From positions 1-61,229 of the forward strand of contig NZ_BJDL01000026.1 in the NCBI RefSeq assembly GCF_005405125.1: 61,229 bases of DNA. The letters are read 5' to 3'. Position 1 is the stretch's first letter. Every line of letters starts with the position of its first letter. Below, piece by piece: positions 25,917 to 34,471 of the stretch. The translations under genes and the position numbers were made by a program. The notes beneath the pieces were generated by a model that saw only the letters and a program-made list of their open reading frames with translations, was not told where the DNA came from and did not search any database. Origin of the DNA: Lactiplantibacillus songbeiensis. Lineage in GTDB: Bacteria > Bacillota > Bacilli > Lactobacillales > Lactobacillaceae.

Positions 25917-27281
25917 ATGCAATCTACTTTAGCTAAATCAGTTTTTGTTGGATTAGCCGCATTGTCATTTGCTTCAGTTGCTCAATTGAACGCAAACGCT
26001 GCTACTAAGTCAGCAACTACTAAATCAAACGTTACGTTAACTACAGACGCAACAACTCGTAACGTGGTTCCAACTGGCTCAAATGCCATTTACTCATATC
26101 CAAAGACTGTTAAGAAGTCTGCTCGTACTGTTGCCTCAAAAGCAACTGTTGCTAAGTTAGCTTCTTCAAAGAGTTCAAAGGATTATTTCCGTGCTTACCG
26201 TGTATTGACTACCAGCAAAGGTTCAGTATACTACAAGGTTGTTTCATTTGATGGCGCCGTTCGCGGTTACATCTATGGTGGTAAGAGTACTTCAGCATTT
26301 GCTGGTGGCTTAAAGGCTGCTTCAACAACTACTGCATCAAACTTAACTGCTGATGAACAAACTAAGACTTACTTCTTTGCAAATCCTGGTTCAAAGAATG
26401 TTACGTGGAATAACCCACAATACACTCAATACAAGGCTTCAAAGATGGTAAAATCAACTGCCGACTTTGGTGGTGACAACTTACAAATTACTAAAGCTGT
26501 AACTAAGACCCGTGAAGGTTCACGTTACGTTTATGTAAATGACAAAGATACACCTTCATTGAGTGGCTGGGTTTATGCTAAGGCATTATCAACTACTAAG
26601 GCTGTAACTTACAACGACAAGACCGATGTTAAGGTTAACTACATCGATGCTGCTACTAGCAAGATTGTTAAGTCTGGCTTTGTCAAGGTTGCCGATAAGA
26701 GTACTGCTACTGGCACTAACGTTGCTATCAACGATGCTTTATACACCGCTATTGGTAACGGTAAGCCAGATAACTATGCATACAGCTCAAAAGACAATAA
26801 CAATGTTTTGACTTCAGTTAAGACTGGCGACACTGTTACTGCGTACGTTTATGCTACTGCATCTTCTAAGTTAGCTTTATATGCTGCTCCTGAATCATCA
26901 TCAAACACTATTGGTGCTGGCTCATCAGTTCCTGGTACTTCTGTATCATATACTAAGTTAACTGCTGAAAACGTCAACTTCCCTACTCTTAAGGATGAAG
27001 ACTATGCAGTATTAACTGGTCGTACTACTGATAAATTAACTGGTACTACTGTTAAGACCTTTGCTGCTGCTCATCTTTCAGAATTGAAGGGTACTAAGCA
27101 AGTTGTAAAGACTGTAAATGGCAAGCCTGTTAAGGGTTACTATGTATACAAACTTGACACTACTGCTAACTTTGGCGATGTAGCATTTGGTACTACTTAC
27201 AACGTACCTTATACTACAACTTTCGTTGAAGGCGATTTATCAACTACCACTAACACTGGTAATACTAACTACGTTGACTAG
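25917..27281 (+). CDS. slpA: S-layer protein, SlpA type
   Basis: 454-residue exported surface protein. Signal peptide 1-29 (ends LNANA-AT). The mature N-terminal half has LTTDATTRNV, KATVAKLASSKSSKDYF and repeated basic/Tyr-rich modules (YYKVVSFDGAVRGYIYGGK; SRYVYVNDKDTPSLSGWVYA), the wall-binding half of L. brevis-type SlpA. The C-terminal half is Thr/Ser/Ala-rich, as in the self-assembling part. Codon choice is markedly biased (AAG, AAC, ACT, GCT, GTT), unlike neighbours, which fits very high expression. Strong promoter upstream and terminator downstream; monocistronic. Confidence 0.85.
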   Translation: MQSTLAKSVFVGLAALSFASVAQLNANAATKSATTKSNVTLTTDATTRNVVPTGSNAIYSYPKTVKKSARTVASKATVAKLASSKSSKDYFRAYRVLTTSKGSVYYKVVSFDGAVRGYIYGGKSTSAFAGGLKAASTTTASNLTADEQTKTYFFANPGSKNVTWNNPQYTQYKASKMVKSTADFGGDNLQITKAVTKTREGSRYVYVNDKDTPSLSGWVYAKALSTTKAVTYNDKTDVKVNYIDAATSKIVKSGFVKVADKSTATGTNVAINDALYTAIGNGKPDNYAYSSKDNNNVLTSVKTGDTVTAYVYATASSKLALYAAPESSSNTIGAGSSVPGTSVSYTKLTAENVNFPTLKDEDYAVLTGRTTDKLTGTTVKTFAAAHLSELKGTKQVVKTVNGKPVKGYYVYKLDTTANFGDVAFGTTYNVPYTTTFVEGDLSTTTNTGNTNYVD

Positions 27282-27301
27282 TATTTAGTTAAATGGTTTT
27301 G

Positions 27302-27336
27302 AAAAAGTGTCGGACTTCGGTTCGGCGCTTTTTTTG
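27302..27336 (+). terminator. Terminator of the S-layer gene
   Basis: AAAGTGTCGGAC / GTTCGGCGCTTT with a TTCG loop, followed by T7. Bases 27340-27545 hold no gene I can support. Confidence 0.8.
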
Positions 27337-27545
27337 TACCGTTTTTTAACGTTGCACCTATTATGATTCGCTATTAATATGGCTCTTTGTCAATGGCTGT
27401 TGATGAATGATCCTATGAGAAACCAATTCATTAATATCATACCGGGTAAGTATTAATAAACTCGTTATTAGTTTTGAAAAACTTGTTTGAATAGTATGAA
27501 AATAAATTGTCTTGTAAGTGATGACAGTCATATTTACGACACAAA

Positions 27546-27598
27546 TAAACCGGCATCAAACACCGATCCCTAATGGAGTAGTGTTTGATGCCGGTTTA
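27546..27598 (-). terminator. Terminator of the DHA2/DUF4811 operon
   Basis: 17 bp perfect stem AAACCGGCATCAAACAC / GTGTTTGATGCCGGTTT, followed by a T-rich run on the minus strand. Confidence 0.8.
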
Positions 27599-27618
27599 AG
27601 TTTATCTAAAACGAGTGA

Positions 27619-28131
27619 TTACTTAGCTTTAGTAGTGATTAAAACTGTTCGCCAAGTACGAGGCCTCGTAAACGTATAATGGCGTTTAACCAAAGCCCCA
27701 TCAGGTTGACCTAAGCTAAAGAACGTCTTAGCGAGTTGATCTTTATAGCGCCAACGCGTGGATTCAATTTTTACATTAGCCTGAATGCCAGTCTTCAGTT
27801 GCGTGGTGGTCGTCGTTGTTGCTGAAGTGTGTTGAACTTTCTTTGGAACCGTCGCCGTTCGATAAACGATGACTTGTTCTGAGCCAGTTCCTAGTTGTTT
27901 AACTCCGAGTGCTGCTTTAGGTGATTTTAACGGTAAAAGTTCAGTCGATTGAGTAGTGGTGACTTGGTGCATGCCCCAATGATAATTGTCATTTAACACA
28001 ATCATAATCAAGGCACCGGCAATAATGACAAAACTTAAGCTATTCCAGCTGGTTCGTTGCACACCATGCGGCAAGAAGATCATACTCCAGGAAAAGACGA
28101 AGACGAAGATAATAAGTAGGATTAAAATCAT
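27619..28131 (-). CDS. DUF4811 domain protein, partner of DHA2 exporter
   Basis: 170 residues: two N-terminal membrane segments (about 1-20 and 30-46) and an extracytoplasmic domain with Thr-rich linker. This is the small protein regularly found after a DHA2 exporter in lactobacilli. Its start overlaps the exporter stop by one base (TAATG). Function unknown; probably helps the pump. Confidence 0.8.
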   Translation of the reverse strand: MILILLIIFVFVFSWSMIFLPHGVQRTSWNSLSFVIIAGALIMIVLNDNYHWGMHQVTTTQSTELLPLKSPKAALGVKQLGTGSEQVIVYRTATVPKKVQHTSATTTTTTQLKTGIQANVKIESTRWRYKDQLAKTFFSLGQPDGALVKRHYTFTRPRTWRTVLITTKAK

Positions 28132-29612
28132 TAGTTATCGTCCTCCTTTGGTACGCTGATGGAGTGGTGCGCTTTTAAGAAAAAAGTTAGACCGAAACCA
28201 AAGGCACAAAAGATTAGAGAGACAATGAACGCCATATGATAACCCGTCAGTGTGGCGGTAACCGCGGCGTCCTTATATTGTAATGGCGCTTTAGCTAACA
28301 ACGCATGACCGGGCATCTGCCACTTAGCCACACTCGAGTACACACTGATTAAGACGGCCGTACCCATCGAAGCGGCAACTTGACGTAACGTGTTGTTAGC
28401 GGCCGTTCCGTGTGAAATGAGATTAAATGGTAAGGCATTGATCCCCGTCGTGGTAACCGGCATTGTGACCATGGTTAAACCAAACATCCGAATCGCGTAA
28501 ACGACGACGATCCAAATAATGGGGGTTGTCGCACTAATTGACAAGAAGAAAGCCGTTCCTAATGTTAATAAGAGCATCCCAGTCATCGCTAAGCGTCGGG
28601 CGCCAATGTGGTCGAAAATCCGACCGGTAATTGGACTCATAATCCCCATCATAATCGCCCCAGGCAACAGAATTAGTCCAGAATCCATCGCGGAACGCCC
28701 TAAGACGGTTTGAATATATAGTGGTAAGAGCATTTCAACCCCCATCATCGACATATAAGCGAGGGCGGTTAAGATACTGGATAACGTGAACGCCGGAATC
28801 TTGAAGACTCGGAGTTCCAATAATGGCTGATCCATGTGCAATTGCCGATAAACGAAGAGCCCAATGAAGATAAGCCCGACAACCAGCGTTGTTAAAACGA
28901 TTGGATCACACCAGCCGGATTCCCCAACTGAGGAGAAGCCGTACAGCATGCTCCCGAAACCAATTGTGGAAATTAAGACCGACCACCAATCAATCGGTTG
29001 TTTCGATGTTGGCAAGACTTTACGAAGGGTGAATAAGGAAACGATAATCACCAGTAAATTAAATGGCATGATGAATAGGAACAGTGCTCGCCAGTTATAA
29101 TTATCGATAATCCAACCGGACAATGTTGGGCCAATTGCAGGCGCTAATCCGATAACGATTCCGGCTGTCCCCATCGCGGAGCCCCGTTTTTCTGGGGGAT
29201 AGACGGAAGACATAATCGTTTGGAAGACTGGCGCTGAAATTCCGACGCCCATGGCCTGAATCATCCGGGCAATCAGTAACATTGGAAAGTTAACGGAGAG
29301 GTAGGCCAGAATTGTACCTAGTCCAAAAATCACCATCGCGGCAAGGTAAAGATACTTCGAGTTGATTCGCGTCAGCATCCAAGCGCTAATCGGAATCATA
29401 ATCCCCATAATGAGCATGAACCCAGTGGTCAACCATTGGACCGCGGTTGCCGAAATGTGGAAGTAATTCATCAAAGTTGGGAAGGCCGTTGTCAGTAAGG
29501 TCTGGGTAATAAAGGTCGAAAAAGTCCCTACCAGCAAGGTTAGCACTAGCCAAGTCCGATGATACGGCTTACCATCGGCATCTAATGGTAAAGTCGAATT
29601 GTTAGTCGGCAT
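28131..29612 (-). CDS. DHA2-family MFS multidrug exporter (LmrB/Mdr-like)
   Basis: 493 residues, about 14 membrane segments. Motifs include FITQTLLTTAFPTLM, VQWLTTGFMLIMGIMIPISAW, ARMIQAMGVGISAPV and GLAPAIGPTLSGWII (motif C). ATG 29612 (MPTNNS) has AAAGGAC at 11 bases; the frame runs upstream but without a better site. Operon with DUF4811. No adjacent repressor; the divergent neighbour is a HAD hydrolase. Confidence 0.88.
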   Translation of the reverse strand: MPTNNSTLPLDADGKPYHRTWLVLTLLVGTFSTFITQTLLTTAFPTLMNYFHISATAVQWLTTGFMLIMGIMIPISAWMLTRINSKYLYLAAMVIFGLGTILAYLSVNFPMLLIARMIQAMGVGISAPVFQTIMSSVYPPEKRGSAMGTAGIVIGLAPAIGPTLSGWIIDNYNWRALFLFIMPFNLLVIIVSLFTLRKVLPTSKQPIDWWSVLISTIGFGSMLYGFSSVGESGWCDPIVLTTLVVGLIFIGLFVYRQLHMDQPLLELRVFKIPAFTLSSILTALAYMSMMGVEMLLPLYIQTVLGRSAMDSGLILLPGAIMMGIMSPITGRIFDHIGARRLAMTGMLLLTLGTAFFLSISATTPIIWIVVVYAIRMFGLTMVTMPVTTTGINALPFNLISHGTAANNTLRQVAASMGTAVLISVYSSVAKWQMPGHALLAKAPLQYKDAAVTATLTGYHMAFIVSLIFCAFGFGLTFFLKAHHSISVPKEDDN

Positions 29613-29747
29613 TGATAAAACAGTCCTTTCGATATTAAATTTTTTATAAATCACGCAACTAATAAGTATACCACTGAACAAGCGATTAGGTAGCGGTGTA
29701 GGCTCGGTCGATTATGTTAAACTGGAAGGTAATTGGGGGTTGATGAG

Positions 29748-30407
29748 ATGACTAAAATTTTAACGTTTGATTGTTATGGGACTTTGATTAATACTGAGCC
29801 ATTGTATCGGCGGTTAGTGGATTTAGCAGCCGCGATTGGGCTAGATAGTGCGGCAGTTAGGGTGGCTTATGAACGCTATGAAGATGATCCGGTCAGCGTG
29901 GCGCCGTACGTGGATTACGCTACACTAGTTCGGGAAAACTTGAAACATTTAGATGGGATGTTTGACCAGCACCATTGGTTCGAGCGGCATTATGTGGATT
30001 TCTTGAATTTGCATCGGCAGTTGTTACCATTTGCGGATGTCATCCCAACGTTACAGGCTTGGCATCAACAAGGCTATCAGTTGGTCATCATGTCGAATTC
30101 GTCATGGGATATGATGCCAGCGAACTTGGCGGCCTTACAAGTGCCATTTGATGCGGTGATTACGGCAGAAGATGTGCAAGCCTACAAGCCTGAACTGACA
30201 TTCTTCAAGGCCGTTGAACAGCAATTGGGCTTAACGGCGACTAATCACTGGCATCTTGCACAAGGTTACCGTTCAGATGTGGTCCCAGCGGCACAACGAC
30301 AATGGCCAATGATCTGGATCAATCGTCAGCAGGAGACGGCGGCTGGCACCGCCAAGCCAACCGCGATGGTGCCAGATTTGGCTAGTGCAACCGCGATTGT
30401 CGGTTGA
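29748..30407 (+). CDS. HAD family hydrolase (haloacid dehalogenase type II-like)
   Basis: 219 residues. Motif I is TFDCYGTLINTE (nucleophile Asp), motif II VIMSNSS, motif III Lys in AYKPE, and a late, weak motif IV (LAQGYRSDVVPA) where the usual Asp pair is partly replaced. Family members hydrolyse phosphate or C-halogen bonds; here a small phosphate ester is more likely. ATG 29748 is preferred to TTG 29733. Monocistronic. Confidence 0.85.
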   Translation: MTKILTFDCYGTLINTEPLYRRLVDLAAAIGLDSAAVRVAYERYEDDPVSVAPYVDYATLVRENLKHLDGMFDQHHWFERHYVDFLNLHRQLLPFADVIPTLQAWHQQGYQLVIMSNSSWDMMPANLAALQVPFDAVITAEDVQAYKPELTFFKAVEQQLGLTATNHWHLAQGYRSDVVPAAQRQWPMIWINRQQETAAGTAKPTAMVPDLASATAIVG

Positions 30408-30437
30408 CCTAAACTAACGTTAACGTGTTCAGTGAAC

Positions 30438-30475
30438 CAGCAGGTCATTCGTAGGTGGAATGACCTGCTTTTTTA
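30438..30475 (+). terminator. Terminator after HAD hydrolase
   Basis: AGCAGGTCATTC / GAATGACCTGCT, then T6. Confidence 0.9.
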
Positions 30476-30518
30476 GTACGGGAATGCTATGCTAAAGCCA
30501 CTAATGGGAGGGGTTCAT

Positions 30519-30755
30519 ATGGCGAGTACGGTTGAGATTACCACGGTGAATGGGTGTTTGGGGATTAAGTTACCATCAGCATTAGTGAAGCAATATGGGT
30601 TGCAGGCGGGGCAGAGTCTGCAGGTTGACTTTGATGAGACGAACACGCTGACGTTGCAAGATCATGCAGTGTCGCCAGAGTTTATGCGGGCCGTGCAAGC
30701 GGCGGTTGATCAGTATGGAGACGCGTTGGAGTTATTGCGGTTGAAGGGTGACTAA
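30519..30755 (+). CDS. AbrB/MazE-type DNA-binding protein, orphan
   Basis: 78 residues from ATG 30519 (GGGAGGGG just upstream). N-terminal swapped-hairpin domain: TVEITTVNGCLGIKLPSALVKQYGLQAGQSLQVD shows the MazE layout (quoted partly: LGIKLPSALVKQYGL). C-terminal tail (50-78) could bind a toxin, but no toxin gene follows: a terminator lies 28 bp downstream. It may be a leftover antitoxin or an independent regulator. Confidence 0.8.
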   Translation: MASTVEITTVNGCLGIKLPSALVKQYGLQAGQSLQVDFDETNTLTLQDHAVSPEFMRAVQAAVDQYGDALELLRLKGD

Positions 30756-30782
30756 AAGGGTATCATTTAATTGAATACAAAC

Positions 30783-30826
30783 AAAAAATGATGGTCAACG
30801 CTGCGAACAGCTGACCATCATTTTTT
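30783..30826. terminator. Bidirectional terminator
   Basis: 15 bp stem AAAAAATGATGGTCA / TGACCATCATTTTTT between convergent MazE-like and AEC genes. Confidence 0.9.
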
Positions 30827-31766
30827 AATGTAGATTAACCAGTGCAAAGACTAGCGGAATCGTTACCACACTCAGAATTGTTGAAATACTCATCAACGCC
30901 ACGGCTGGCGCGGGTTGACCATGGACTTTTAAGGTGAAGAGTACGACGATCCCGGCGACCGGACAAGCGGCCATTAATACCGTGGTATATAACGGAATCC
31001 CAGTGATACCTATGAATTCTAGGACGACAATGGCTAGATAAGGGAATAAGACGTTGCGCAATAATAAGACCCACCAAAGACGCAGATCGAATGTGTCCCG
31101 GTTGAATTTGACATCAGCCAAGCTATTCCCAATCACAATCATTGATAATGGCGTGTTAATCGAACTGACATAAGTGATCGCACTATTGGCAATCGTTGGT
31201 AAGTGTAGCGACGTCATAAAGATAATGAGGCCTGCAATAATGGCAATAATATTGGGATTTAGGGCGATCTGTCGCATGTTTTCACGGCGACTACCTTGAC
31301 TACCCGTAAAGAGGGTGATGCCGTGCGTCCAGCTGAAAATGTTAAACGCGGCCAGTGAGGCAACTGCAAAGAAGACACCAGTGGCGCCAAATAAGGCACT
31401 AGTTAGTGGAATCCCCATAAAGCCGGCGTTGGAATAAACGGAACCGTAACGCATGATGCGTCGTAAATTGGCATCTTTGACACGTTTAAAAGCCAACTGG
31501 GTAATGACGATCATCAGTAGATAAATAATGACGATCCCTAAACTTACTCGGCCGAGCATTTGGAGTCGATTGGCAGAGAAAGTCTGTTCGAATGCCTTGA
31601 TAATCAGACAAGGTGAGACGACGTATAGTAAAATGTTTGTCAAATCAGTTGAGGTTTGTCCGTGCATAAAGCCGAGCTTGTTAATCATTAAACCGACCAG
31701 CATCAGGATAAACATCAAGATAATTTGACTTGTTAGTTGTGCAAGGTTCATCAGCATCGATCCCAT
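30825..31766 (-). CDS. AEC family transporter
   Basis: 313 residues, ten hydrophobic segments in two sets of five. Features include KLGFMHGQTSTDLTNILLYVVSPCLI at the N-terminus and the NAGFMGIPL loop, as in auxin-efflux-carrier/malate permease (MleP-like) proteins. Substrate likely an organic acid. Start uncertain among ATG 31766, 31757 and 31751; none has a good ribosome site. Confidence 0.85.
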   Translation of the reverse strand: MGSMLMNLAQLTSQIILMFILMLVGLMINKLGFMHGQTSTDLTNILLYVVSPCLIIKAFEQTFSANRLQMLGRVSLGIVIIYLLMIVITQLAFKRVKDANLRRIMRYGSVYSNAGFMGIPLTSALFGATGVFFAVASLAAFNIFSWTHGITLFTGSQGSRRENMRQIALNPNIIAIIAGLIIFMTSLHLPTIANSAITYVSSINTPLSMIVIGNSLADVKFNRDTFDLRLWWVLLLRNVLFPYLAIVVLEFIGITGIPLYTTVLMAACPVAGIVVLFTLKVHGQPAPAVALMSISTILSVVTIPLVFALVNLH

Positions 31767-31853
31767 CGTTTAGCATTATGTTCATTATCAGAGCTGCGTT
31801 AGCGCTCTGTCAATGGTTGTTTTTAATGTAACCGCTTTACAGTCGAAATTAAG

Positions 31854-32543
31854 CTAACTGGCATGATGGCTGCTGACTTTAGGGACGTCAACATGATGCT
31901 TCAAGCTCGGAAAGACATGGGTATCGGACCAGCCCATAATGGCGCCCTGAGCTAGTAAGGCAAATAGGGTTCCAATCCCGATGGCATGCAGCTGCCCAGT
32001 AGCGATGAAGGCCAAGATAGTGATGATTACTGGCGGTAGGTAACTAGTCCATTGAGCGATAATGGCCGAACCGTGTAGAAACCGGAAGCGTAAAATATAG
32101 GACAAATCATCATTTGGATGTTGGATCAAGTTACACCGTTGATAGATAGAAACGGCGGCAGCAACGGATAGTAAGCCCAATAAATTAATGATCAGCCGAA
32201 CCACTAACGGTAAGTTGGGGATACCGACCCAGCTCCAGAAGTAGCCGATAAATTCGACTAAGTAACTGAACGGTAGAATATAGAGTAAGTTAGAAATAAA
32301 CCGGCGCCGGTCAAAGTGACCGAGCATTAGCTGATTAAGGACGGTCACGACGATGCCATACAGTAATAGTGTGGTTCCCAGTGGAATGTGAATCCAGTTA
32401 GCCAGATTGACACTGGACCCGGTCCAGACGGCGCTGCCGAGATTAGTTGCAATCGTCAGGGCATTACCGGCTGAGTTAAGTAAAATCGAGAAAACTAAAA
32501 ACCAAAAACGTTGGCGAAAATCAACTAGGTGTGTCACAGTCAT
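31854..32543 (-). CDS. YczE/YitT-like integral membrane protein
   Basis: 229 residues, about five or six hydrophobic segments. The early segment NSAGNALTIATNLGSAVWTGSSVNLA matches the YczE/YyaS group of uncharacterised membrane proteins. ATG 32543 chosen (GTG 32537 also possible, AAAGGA upstream). The reading frame extends into the adjacent repeat element to 32732, but that part is repeat-derived. Function unknown. Confidence 0.75.
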   Translation of the reverse strand: MTVTHLVDFRQRFWFLVFSILLNSAGNALTIATNLGSAVWTGSSVNLANWIHIPLGTTLLLYGIVVTVLNQLMLGHFDRRRFISNLLYILPFSYLVEFIGYFWSWVGIPNLPLVVRLIINLLGLLSVAAAVSIYQRCNLIQHPNDDLSYILRFRFLHGSAIIAQWTSYLPPVIITILAFIATGQLHAIGIGTLFALLAQGAIMGWSDTHVFPSLKHHVDVPKVSSHHAS

Positions 32544-32564
32544 CGTCCTTTCGTAAATTGAGTT

Positions 32565-32969
32565 ACGCTTGGTGCTAGTTAAAATTGCCGCCTGCTGGTT
32601 GGTTCCTAAAATGCTGGAACGCCATGGGCCATTTTGAAGCCAAAGCTCGGTCTTCAAAACTGACCTTGGCCTAAGTCCGAGCAGATCACTCGCACTAAGG
32701 CCAACGACACGGCTGAGCATTTTAGGAACCAACCTCTCGGCTAAATAACTGAACTGAAAATAATCAATCGTTAATTTTTCAATTCCCGTTAGTTAACGCC
32801 GGGCGGGCCAGAATTGGCTCAGTGGTGTCGTTTATCTTGGTCGGTGACTTTCCGACTTAGATAAAGCCCGGCTTGGAAGACCGAACTTCGGCTTCCAAAC
32901 GCGGCCACCACGTTCCAGCCGATTCTGGACCAACTAGAGTGACAATTTAAACCAACTGGTACTAAGCGT
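32565..32969 (+). mobile_element. Composite three-way-junction element, B+A, with terminal inverted repeats
   Basis: Left end ACGCTTGGTGCTAGTT, right end AACTGGTACTAAGCGT. B unit: 19 bp perfect closing stem 32597-32615 / 32716-32734, hairpin TTTTGAAG (32632-32639) / CTTCAAAA (32652-32659), hairpin 32668-32681 / 32689-32702. A unit: CAGAATTGGCT (32809-32819) / AGCCGATTCTG (32917-32927), TTGGAAG (32873-32879) / CTTCCAA (32892-32898). Flanks: ATTGAGTT (32557-32564) and ATTGAGGT (32970-32977), a likely target duplication. No ORF of its own. Confidence 0.8.
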
Positions 32970-33048
32970 ATTGAGGTGAATAAGGCTATTATAGGCTTAA
33001 GTTGAATCCGGATAAACCTTGGTTATGGTTATTGGTGAAAGTAATGAC

Positions 33049-33132
33049 CATATTTTCAGGCTCAGTTAAGCGCGGTTCGGTCGCTAGGCAAGCGAAGCAA
33101 GGGTCAGTGCTGCCGGTGGCTATGAAAATATG
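33049..33132. repeat. Long dyad upstream of the antiporter promoter
   Basis: CATATTTTC (33049-33057) pairs with GAAAATATG (33124-33132), with 66 bp between. It overlaps the upstream side of the -10 region. May be a structured RNA, an operator or chance. Confidence 0.3.
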
Positions 33133-33133
33133 C

Positions 33134-33139
33134 TATACT
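33134..33139 (+). promoter_or_regulatory. -10 of the antiporter gene
   Basis: TGCTATACT: TATACT with an extended TG. The start point should be near 33146, giving a leader of about 100 bases. Confidence 0.55.
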
Positions 33140-33167
33140 AGTTACACAGATTATGAACATTCGGTTG

Positions 33168-33233
33168 AAGGACACTTCAAGAATTCGGACTGCTTTTGGG
33201 TTGGGCAGTCGAATTTTTGCGGTGTCCTTTTTT
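33168..33233 (+). terminator. Leader terminator (possible attenuator) of the antiporter gene
   Basis: Outer stem AAGGACAC (33168-33175) / GTGTCCTT (33222-33229), inner stem AATTCGGACTGC / GCAGTCGAATT (33182-33193 / 33205-33215, bulged G), then a T6 run directly followed by AGGAGG. A complete intrinsic terminator sits between promoter and ribosome site. Confidence 0.7.
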
Positions 33234-33244
33234 AGGAGGAAATT

Positions 33245-34423
33245 TTGGGCTATATCGGAACTTTAAGTTTAATTTTGATTGTGACGGCCGTGGCCGGCCA
33301 TTTAAGTGTGCGGATGGGACTCCCAGCGGTGATTGGGCAGCTCTTGAGCGGCATCGTGCTTGGGCCGGCCTTACTCGGTTGGGTACATGCGACCGATTTT
33401 ATCGGGGACTTTGCGGAACTCGGTGTGATTATTTTGATGTTCATGGCCGGGCTAGAAAGTGATTTAAAACTATTAAAGAAGTATTGGCGGCCAAGCTTAT
33501 TTGTCGCGGTCTTAGGAGTGATTTTACCAGTTGGCGTGATTGATTGGTGTAGCCAGCTTTTCCACTTAAATAACATTGAAAGTTTGTTTTTAGGAGTCAC
33601 GTTTGCGGCGACTTCGGTCTCAATCTCAGTGGCGGTGTTGAAGGAATTAAATGCCATCGATGGTAAGGAAGGGACCACGATTCTGGGTGCCGCGGTCGTG
33701 GATGATGTGTTGGCCGTGCTAATCCTTAGCTTGATGGTGAGCTTGTTCGGTAGTGAAGTCGGCGGGCCCAGCCAATCGACTAATCTGGGCCTTTCGTTAG
33801 CAATTCAAGTCGCATTCTTCGTTGCCCTATTCCCGGTGGTGAAATGGATTGTGCCACGGTTAATGAAGATTGGGGATGCGTTGCTGATTCCAACGTCAGT
33901 GACGTTAATGTCGTTAGTGATTTGTTTTGGCTTAGCTTATTTCGCTGACTTTATCGGCTTGAGCGCTGTTATTGGGGCATTCTTTGCTGGGATTGCGGTT
34001 GGTCAGACCGATTATCATCAAGTGATCGATGAGCATATTCAGCCGATTGGTAATGCCGTGTTTATTCCGGTCTTCTTCGTTAGTATTGGCTTGAATATGT
34101 CATTTAACGGTTTCTTAAATGATTTCTGGTTTATCGTGGTTATCACGGTGGCAGCGATTGTAACGAAGCTGTTAGGTGCCGGCATTGGTGCGAAACTAGC
34201 CGGCTTCAGTTGGACGAGTGGTTACGAGATTGGCGCGGGGATGGTCTCGCGTGGTGAAATGGCCTTGATTATTGCCCAAATTGGGTATCAAGGGAAGTTG
34301 CTATCCGCTGATCGATATTCCGCCGTCATTACGGCGATCATCTTAACGACCTTGATTGCACCGTTATTATTACGACAATCGATTCAACATCAAAGTAAAT
34401 TGGCTGATAGTAGTGGTCATTAA
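33245..34423 (+). CDS. CPA2-type cation:proton antiporter (NapA-like)
   Basis: 392 residues, about 12 membrane segments. Conserved features: MGLPAVIGQLLSGIVLGP, FAELGVIILMFMAGLE, and AAVVDDVLAVLILS with the paired acidic residues of the ion site. C-terminal RGEMALIIAQIG is also typical. No regulatory TrkA-N domain. The start is TTG 33245 with AGGAGGAAA immediately upstream. Exchanges Na+ or K+ for H+; a terminator in its leader suggests conditional expression. Confidence 0.9.
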   Translation: MGYIGTLSLILIVTAVAGHLSVRMGLPAVIGQLLSGIVLGPALLGWVHATDFIGDFAELGVIILMFMAGLESDLKLLKKYWRPSLFVAVLGVILPVGVIDWCSQLFHLNNIESLFLGVTFAATSVSISVAVLKELNAIDGKEGTTILGAAVVDDVLAVLILSLMVSLFGSEVGGPSQSTNLGLSLAIQVAFFVALFPVVKWIVPRLMKIGDALLIPTSVTLMSLVICFGLAYFADFIGLSAVIGAFFAGIAVGQTDYHQVIDEHIQPIGNAVFIPVFFVSIGLNMSFNGFLNDFWFIVVITVAAIVTKLLGAGIGAKLAGFSWTSGYEIGAGMVSRGEMALIIAQIGYQGKLLSADRYSAVITAIILTTLIAPLLLRQSIQHQSKLADSSGH

Positions 34424-34465
34424 AAATAACCAGTTCGCTAGGGTTCAACTAGTGAGCTGGTTATT
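34424..34465. terminator. Bidirectional terminator
   Basis: AAATAACCAGTTCGCTAG / CTAGTGAGCTGGTTATTT between convergent antiporter and reductase genes. Confidence 0.85.
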
Positions 34466-34471
34466 TGGGGT

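Noticed and set aside
27371-27448. 25-codon ORF MALCQWLL... after the S-layer gene
   Set aside because: Too short, no ribosome site; kept only as a possible remnant.
32544-32732. N-terminal extension of the YczE-like gene
   Set aside because: This part lies in the B-type repeat; the membrane protein begins at ATG 32543.
33002-33462. Two ORFs around the antiporter leader
   Set aside because: They cross the promoter, terminator hairpin and antiporter frame; no coding features.
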